Shown here: piece after piece, positions 51,701 to 58,900 of the stretch
Layout of the letters: each line of letters opens with the position of its first letter
How positions within the stretch are numbered: position 1 is the first letter of the stretch
Assembly: GCF_964340395.1 (NCBI RefSeq)
Contig: NC_135568.1
Span: 20,421,581-20,483,580 of the forward strand
Reading direction: 5' to 3'
DNA: 62,000 nucleotides
From: Glandiceps talaboti
Lineage: Eukaryota > Hemichordata > Enteropneusta > Spengelidae
Notes under the pieces: model-generated
What the model saw: the letters and a program-made list of their open reading frames with translations, nothing else
Databases searched by the model: none
What the model was told of the DNA's origin: nothing
Made by a program: the position numbers and the translations under genes

Positions 51701-52940
51701 CTTTGAATGGCTGCTCACGGGCCTTATTTTTCGGTATTTTCAACTCGCTGTAACTTTCACTTGAGTCCTCCATTTTAGATACTGAAAACGCCTAAACCTC
51801 AACTGTTATCTCTTCTTTTGTGCCAGCAAAATAAATTTTGGCATTACATTTGGGAATACCGATTTTCCGACGAATTCGGGACGCATACTTGAGACCTTGA
51901 AATTTCGACCCGGTTTTCGCTCGAGTCATAGTTTCCTCAATACGGACAGGAAAGTTTACAAATTTTACAAAAAGGTGGATTTTTATGTGTTTTAAATAAC
52001 CATGGCAAGTAAATTTAGTAGGATCATTGTGTAACGGTTCAAGAATTTTCGGTAGAAAACGACTGATATGACCTGGAAGTTGAAGCTGGCTTCGTCTGAC
52101 CGGGCAATTTTCCACAACCAGCAGCAAGCAATGTGGGAGTTCTTGGTACTCACTAAAATCACACTTCAGACCCACTATAAAAATCTGATGTTTTCAGATA
52201 ACATGTAACTTGTGATTAATTCTATATTGTCATGCAATTTGGAGTGACAGTGAACTCGAATGAAGACAACTTGCGTAAGCAAGGCATGCCTAGGCCATAA
52301 GGCGTGCGCAGTACGTACAGTGAATCGACCAAACTTTGTTTATTGGCCGACAGTTTACATGTAAACACAGATAACTAGTGTTAGTTATCTGTGATGTAAA
52401 TGACATGAACATGTCTTGCCAATTCCAAAATGCAAATATTTGGCAAGTGAAAATAATTAAAATAATTAATTTGGCTTCAGACTTTGCATTATGTTTTGCG
52501 TATCTTTCCCCGTTTTACATGTAAATCTGAAAAGGTTCTCTCTAGTCATGTCAGTGATCATACCGGGGCTGCTTTGAGTACGAGCGAGGTGAAACATGTT
52601 GAGGCATTTTGTTGAGAATTATAAATATTGCGAAATGTCAAGTACAAGGTTTAAATACAATTGAATGATGAAAAAAAAATTGGCCGAGTCTGCTGACAGG
52701 TGCCGGTCACAAGACACTCCGTAAATTTAAATATTAGACGATGTTATGTCTACTACAAGTTGAATGTTGTTGACAAATAAGCTTATGGACAGTGTTTTGG
52801 TAATTTGTTAGAAAATTGAAATTCGAATTGCCTCAAAATTGTTTTAGATCCATAGTTTATTTCATTCATTATTAAAGTTTTCCAGGGTTAAAGCTGCAAG
52901 ACACTGGAATTATTTATATAGCCAACCTAAAAAATCCTCT

Positions 52941-52989
<49 letters not shown>

Positions 52990-55900
52990 CGGCACATTTC
53001 CCAGTCATTTTTTTTTCTGAGATTTTGTGTAATTTTCATAACAGTAAATTTTTTTATAAAATGGTGACTATGGTATAAAAGTACAATACTTTACCAACTT
53101 TCTGTGTAAAATGTGTTTTATAGTGAGACATCATATGAAACCACTAACCACTTTATTACACCACTACCAAATTAAAAACTAAACAAGTCATTGAGAATGA
53201 CATACTCCCCGCTATGATTGGGTTTTAAGGAATTATCACTACTTTGATCACGCAACAACACTTGTGAACCTAAATCAAACAGACTTAGATATGTTGTGTC
53301 TGCTTGTTGGACATGGAACATGCCTACAACAATAAAGGATTGGTCGGGTATGGGGGATCATATCACGATGAAAATGGATATGAACATGTATGTCATAGAA
53401 CACTGTCCTAATACCAACTTTGAATGTGATCTGTTCGCGCATGTCTGAGTTATGGCTTTGGACATAGAAAAATCGCAAACAAAATGGCTGCCAGGCGACC
53501 ATATTGGATCGTATCACAACAACAATGAATTTGCACATGTATGTCATAGAACACTGTCCTAATACCAACTTTGAATGAGATCTGTTCAAGCATGTCTGAG
53601 TTATGGCTTTGGACATGGAAAATTCACAAACAAAATGGCTGCCAGGCAGCCATATTGGATCGTATCACGACGAAAATGGATATACACATGTATGTCATAG
53701 AACACTGTCCTAATACCAACTTTGAATGAGATCTTTTCAAGCATGTCTGAGTTATCGCTTTGGACATGGAAAATTCACAAACAAAATGGCTGCCAGGCGG
53801 CAATATTGGATCGTATCACAACAACAATGAATACACACATGTATGTCATAGAACACTGTCCTAATACCAACTTTGAATGAGATCTGTTCAAGCATGTCTG
53901 AGTTATGGCTTTGGACATAGGAAAATCTCAAACAAAATGGCTGCTAGGCGGCCATATTGGATCGTATCACAATAACAATGAATATTCACATGTATGTCAT
54001 AGAACACTGTCCTAATACCAACTTTGAATGAGATCTGTTCAAGCATGTCTGAGTTATGGCTTTGGACATGGAAAATTTGCAAACAAAATGGCTGCCAGGC
54101 AGCCATATTGGATCGTATCATGACAACAATGAATATGCACATATATGCCATAGAACACTGTCCTAATACCAACTTTGAATGAGATCTGTTCAAGCATGTT
54201 TGAGTTATGGCTTTAGACAGGGAAAATTTGCAAACAAAATGGCTGCTAGGCGGCCATATTGGATCGTATCATGAAACAAATTGACGTGCATATGTATGCC
54301 ATTGTATGTTGCCCCTGTACCAAGTTTGAAAAAAATCGGTCCAGGCATGGCCAAGAAACGGCTACGGACGGACGGACGGACGGACCCACCTCGTCTGATG
54401 TACAATAAATGAATCACAAAATCAACCTCTTGAATGCTGCGAAAACATGGTTTTATCATTCACCAACACCTAAACAGAAGTTCCTGAATTTGTTGGGTCA
54501 TATCACAACTATAAATGATGGTACGTACGTGACGAACGCACATGTCAACCAATTTCTTGCGACTAGGATGATAAGCGTACAGCCCAAGCAAGCCATGTAC
54601 ACAATGTAGACATTACCTCATGATTTAATACTTGTACCTGCAACTCTCGGTTTTTAAAACGTCCGGATCTGACATAGCTTTACGTTTTAGGGTTACCTAA
54701 TTCTAGACGGGTTAGCTGTTTAGACATGAGGAGATTCATCGTACCCAAATATAAACAACACTGCACACCACTACGTAGGTAACGCCATGTGATCTTGTCA
54801 ACGAAAGTTAACGAAGTGGGTGCGTGATAAGAGCCGATCACTCAATCGTAGTGGCAACTTTTAAAGGACCTTCACGATAATTGATTTCAATAGACTATGT
54901 GGAGAGGACGTTGCCAAAATCCACCTACGCGAAGGTTCTAAGTTAGGCCAGGTTGGGGTATAACATGAAACTAATATGAATGTAAATCCGGAAATTACCG
55001 ATGGGATGTCTAAACTTGGACTAAATCATCGTAGATAGCGTGGTATTGCAAACGTTTATTTCGGCACTAGTAACAGGTTGATCGTTCGACTGATGTTGAT
55101 TCAATCCTTCTATTAACGTGAAAATGAAAAGTTCAATCGCCTGAAATAATTATTCAGTAATAGTTTAGTGATTCCAAACAGATTTATAGATGTTTTCACG
55201 TGATAGTTGAAACATGCACGTGAAAGCCGCCACCACATCAACGTGTTCATCACTGGTGTGGTGTGATGTCACAGTCAAAATCAACTCGTATAAATTACGA
55301 AATGTGCGAATATAAACGACTCGACAGAAACAACTTGAAGGCTAAAAAGCATGAGAACTGGTAAATACAATTACCAGTTGAAACTGTGTTTTGCAGAGAC
55401 AGCAAAATGTTTTACAAGTTGAATTGCAATTAGAGTGTTGTGTTTATCAATGTCATGGTATATGATATAAACATACATGTAGAACAGGTCGTTCATTTTC
55501 CCATTTCGCATTAAGACATTTCGTTTTGAGGGGGAGGGGAGGTTTAAACTAAAACGAAGAAATTACGTTTCTTGTGCGTCAGTTTTAAAATGACACGGCC
55601 CCTTACTTGGTGGTAAAATGTCAATCATTCAGAATGTTTAATTTCTTTCATTTTTTTGTGCTCTTAATTATTATAATTATATTAATTATTATTCCAGCCC
55701 AGAAGTGCTGTGTTTTTTATAAGTCTGTTTCGTTGAATGCGCATTTGCAACATTTACAGTAAATATCAGACATAGTTTTGTCCTCAACAAAAATAGGGTA
55801 TGTGGTTTACCGCCCATACTAGAGTTTAGGGTTTGGGCAAGTTAAATCCACCCACGGCACTAACGCGAGTAAGTACATTACATTTAACTAACATATATTT

Positions 55901-58900
55901 ATACAGAGAGTGAATTATTATTGTCAATGAGTGGTTTGTGAAAAAAAGACAAAACTATAGTTAACAAGACATTGAGAATGACATAGTCCCCGCTATGATT
56001 GGGTTTTAAGGAACTGGCAGTTTATATTGTCATTTTCTCGATATCACTACTCTGATCATGCAACAACACTTGTGAACCTAAGATATAGATATATTGTGTG
56101 ACCTGCTCGTTGGACATGGAACATGCCTACTCATGTTGTGTCTCCTCGTTGGACATGGGACATGCCTACTCTTCAAGATGATGTGATGGAATAAACCATT
56201 CAACAATAAAGGATGGGTTGGGTATGGAGGGGGGGGGGGGGACCTGTTCAAGCATGTCTGAGGTATGGCTTTGGACATGGAAAATTCACAAACAAAATGC
56301 CGCCAGGCAGGATCGTATTGGATCGTATCATGAAACAAATTGACATGCATATGTATGCCATTGTATGTTGCCCCTGTATGTTGTATGTTGCACATGTCAA
56401 CCAATTTCTTGCGACTAGATTGATAAGCCCAAAGCCCAAGCAAGGAATTACACTTATTGTAGAGATTACCGCATTTACTTGTACCTGCAACTCTCGATTT
56501 TTAAAACGTCCGACATAGCTTTACATTTTAGGATTATCTAATGCCAAATTCTAGACGGGTTAGCTGTTTAGACATGAGGAGATTCATCATCACAAATATA
56601 AACAACACTGCACTCCACTACATAGGTAACACGACATGTGATCTTAGCATCAAAAGTTAACGAAGTGGGTACATGAGAAGCTGATCGTTCGATTGTATTG
56701 GCGACTTTTTACAGGACCTTCACGATAATTGATTTGAATAGACTATGTAGAGAAGATGTTGCCAAAATCCACCTACGCAGCGTGGCCGTGGTATTGCGAA
56801 CGTTTATTTCAGCACTCACAACAAGTTGATCATTCGACTGATGTTGATTCAATCCTTCTATTAACGTGTAAACCAAAAAGTTTGATTGCCTGAAATAATT
56901 ATTCTGCAATAGTTTAGTAATTCAAAACAAATTTGTAGATGTTTTCAACTGATAGTTAAAACGTGGAAGTAACAGGCATGTGAAAGCCGTGGTCACCGTC
57001 AATGTGTTCATCACTGTCGTGGTGCCAGTCAAAATCAACATGTTTAAATTACGGAAACATGCAAATAAAAACCACTCGACAGAAACAACTTGAAGGCTAA
57101 AAAGCATGAGAACTGGTAAATACAATTTCTAGTTGGAGTTATGATTTGCAGAGACAGAAAAATGTTGTAAAACTTTTACAATTTTGAATTGCAATTAGAG
57201 TTTGTTGTGTTTATCGATGTCATGGAATATGATATGCACATACATGTAAGACAGGTCGTCCATTTTCCCAAACATACATGTAGGACAGGTCGTCCAATTT
57301 CCCATTTTCCCATTGGTTTCAATCAATAAAATGGTGTCTTTCGAAATACTTCCCACACAAGACCTTTCTATGTTACAGTACATGTCAGCAAATGTATACT
57401 TTAATCACTAGCAAAATAGTGTGTGCTGTGTGTGTACATGTACATGTAACATCAGTATTTATCAAATTCATATCTCGTATCCCTGGTAAAAATTGGCAGA
57501 TATATACCACACAATAACTGAAGAGCTGCAGTCCATGCATGATGACCTAAAATCAAAATCACTTGCATACTGGCAACCAATCACATAGCAAGTCTTCTTG
57601 CATACTCAGGCAACCAATCACATAGCAAGACTACTTGTATACTGGCAATCAATCACATAGCAAGACTACTTGATACTGGCAACAAAAGCTGTGAGAAGTA
57701 CCTAATTTCAAATGAAAATATTGTGAACTATAAACTTTTTATTGTTCAAGTCACAATGAATTACTTTTTGTAAAATGATGGACTATGGGGCCTTATATTT
57801 GAAAATAGAATGGGTTAAGAGGTCTTTTAGTTGAAAGTATAATGGGCTAAGAGGTCTTTTAGTTGAAAGTGTAATGGGTTAAGAGGTCTTATAGTTGAAA
57901 GTATAATGGGTTAAAGAGGTCTTTTAGTTGAAAGTATAATGGGTTAAAGAGGTCTTTTAGTTGAAAGTATAATGGGCTAAGAGGTCTTATAGTTGAAAGT
58001 AGAATGGTTAAGAGGTCTTTTAGTTGAAAGTGTAATGAGTTAAGAGGTCTTAGTTGAAAGTATAATGGGTTAAGAGGTCTTTTAGTTGAAAATGTAATGG
58101 GTTGAGGTCTTTTAGTTGAAAGTGTAATGAGTTAGAGGTCTTTTAGTTGAAAGTGTAATGGGCGAAGAGGTCTTTTAGTTGAAAGTAGAATGGGTTAGAG
58201 GTCTTTTAGTTGAAAGTAGAATGGGTTAGAGGTCTTTCAATTGCTGAAAGTATAATGGGTTAGAGGTCTTTTAGTTGCTGAAAGTATAATGGGTTAGAGG
58301 TCTTTTAGTTGAAAGTGTAATGGGTTAAGAGGTCTCATAGTTGAAAGTGTAATGGGTTAAGAGGTCTTATAGTTGCTGAAAGTATAATGGGTTAAGAGGT
58401 CTTTTAGTTGAAAGTGTAATGAGTTAAGAGGTCTTTTAGTTGAAAGTATAATGAGTTAAGAGGTCTTTTAGTTGAAAGTATAATGAGTTAAGAGGTCTTT
58501 TAGTTGCTGAAAGTATAATGGGTTAGGTCTTTTAGTTGAAAGTATAATGAGTTAAGAGGTCTTTTAGTTGAAAGTGTAATGAGTTAAGAGGTCTTTTAGT
58601 TGAAAGTATAATGCGTTAAGAGGTCTTTTAGTTGAAAGTGTAATGAGTTAAGAGGTCTTTTAGTTGAAAGTATAATGAGTTAAGAGGTCTTTTAGTTGCT
58701 GAAAGTATAATGGGTTAAGAGGTCTCATAGTTGCTGAAAGTATAATGGGTTAAGAGGTCTTTTAGTTGAAAGTGTAATGAGTTAAGAGGTCTTTTAGTTG
58801 AAAGTATAATGAGTTAAGAGGTCTTTTAGTTGAAAGTGTAATGAGTTAAGAGGTCTTTTAGTTGAAAGTATAATGGGTTAAGAGGTCTTTTAGTTGCTGA

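Noticed and set aside
53275-54459. Minus-strand frames with PIFFKLGTGATYNG and similar
   Set aside because: They recur with the 152-bp core units of family 2 and also appear at 4860-5010; repeat by-product, not a gene.
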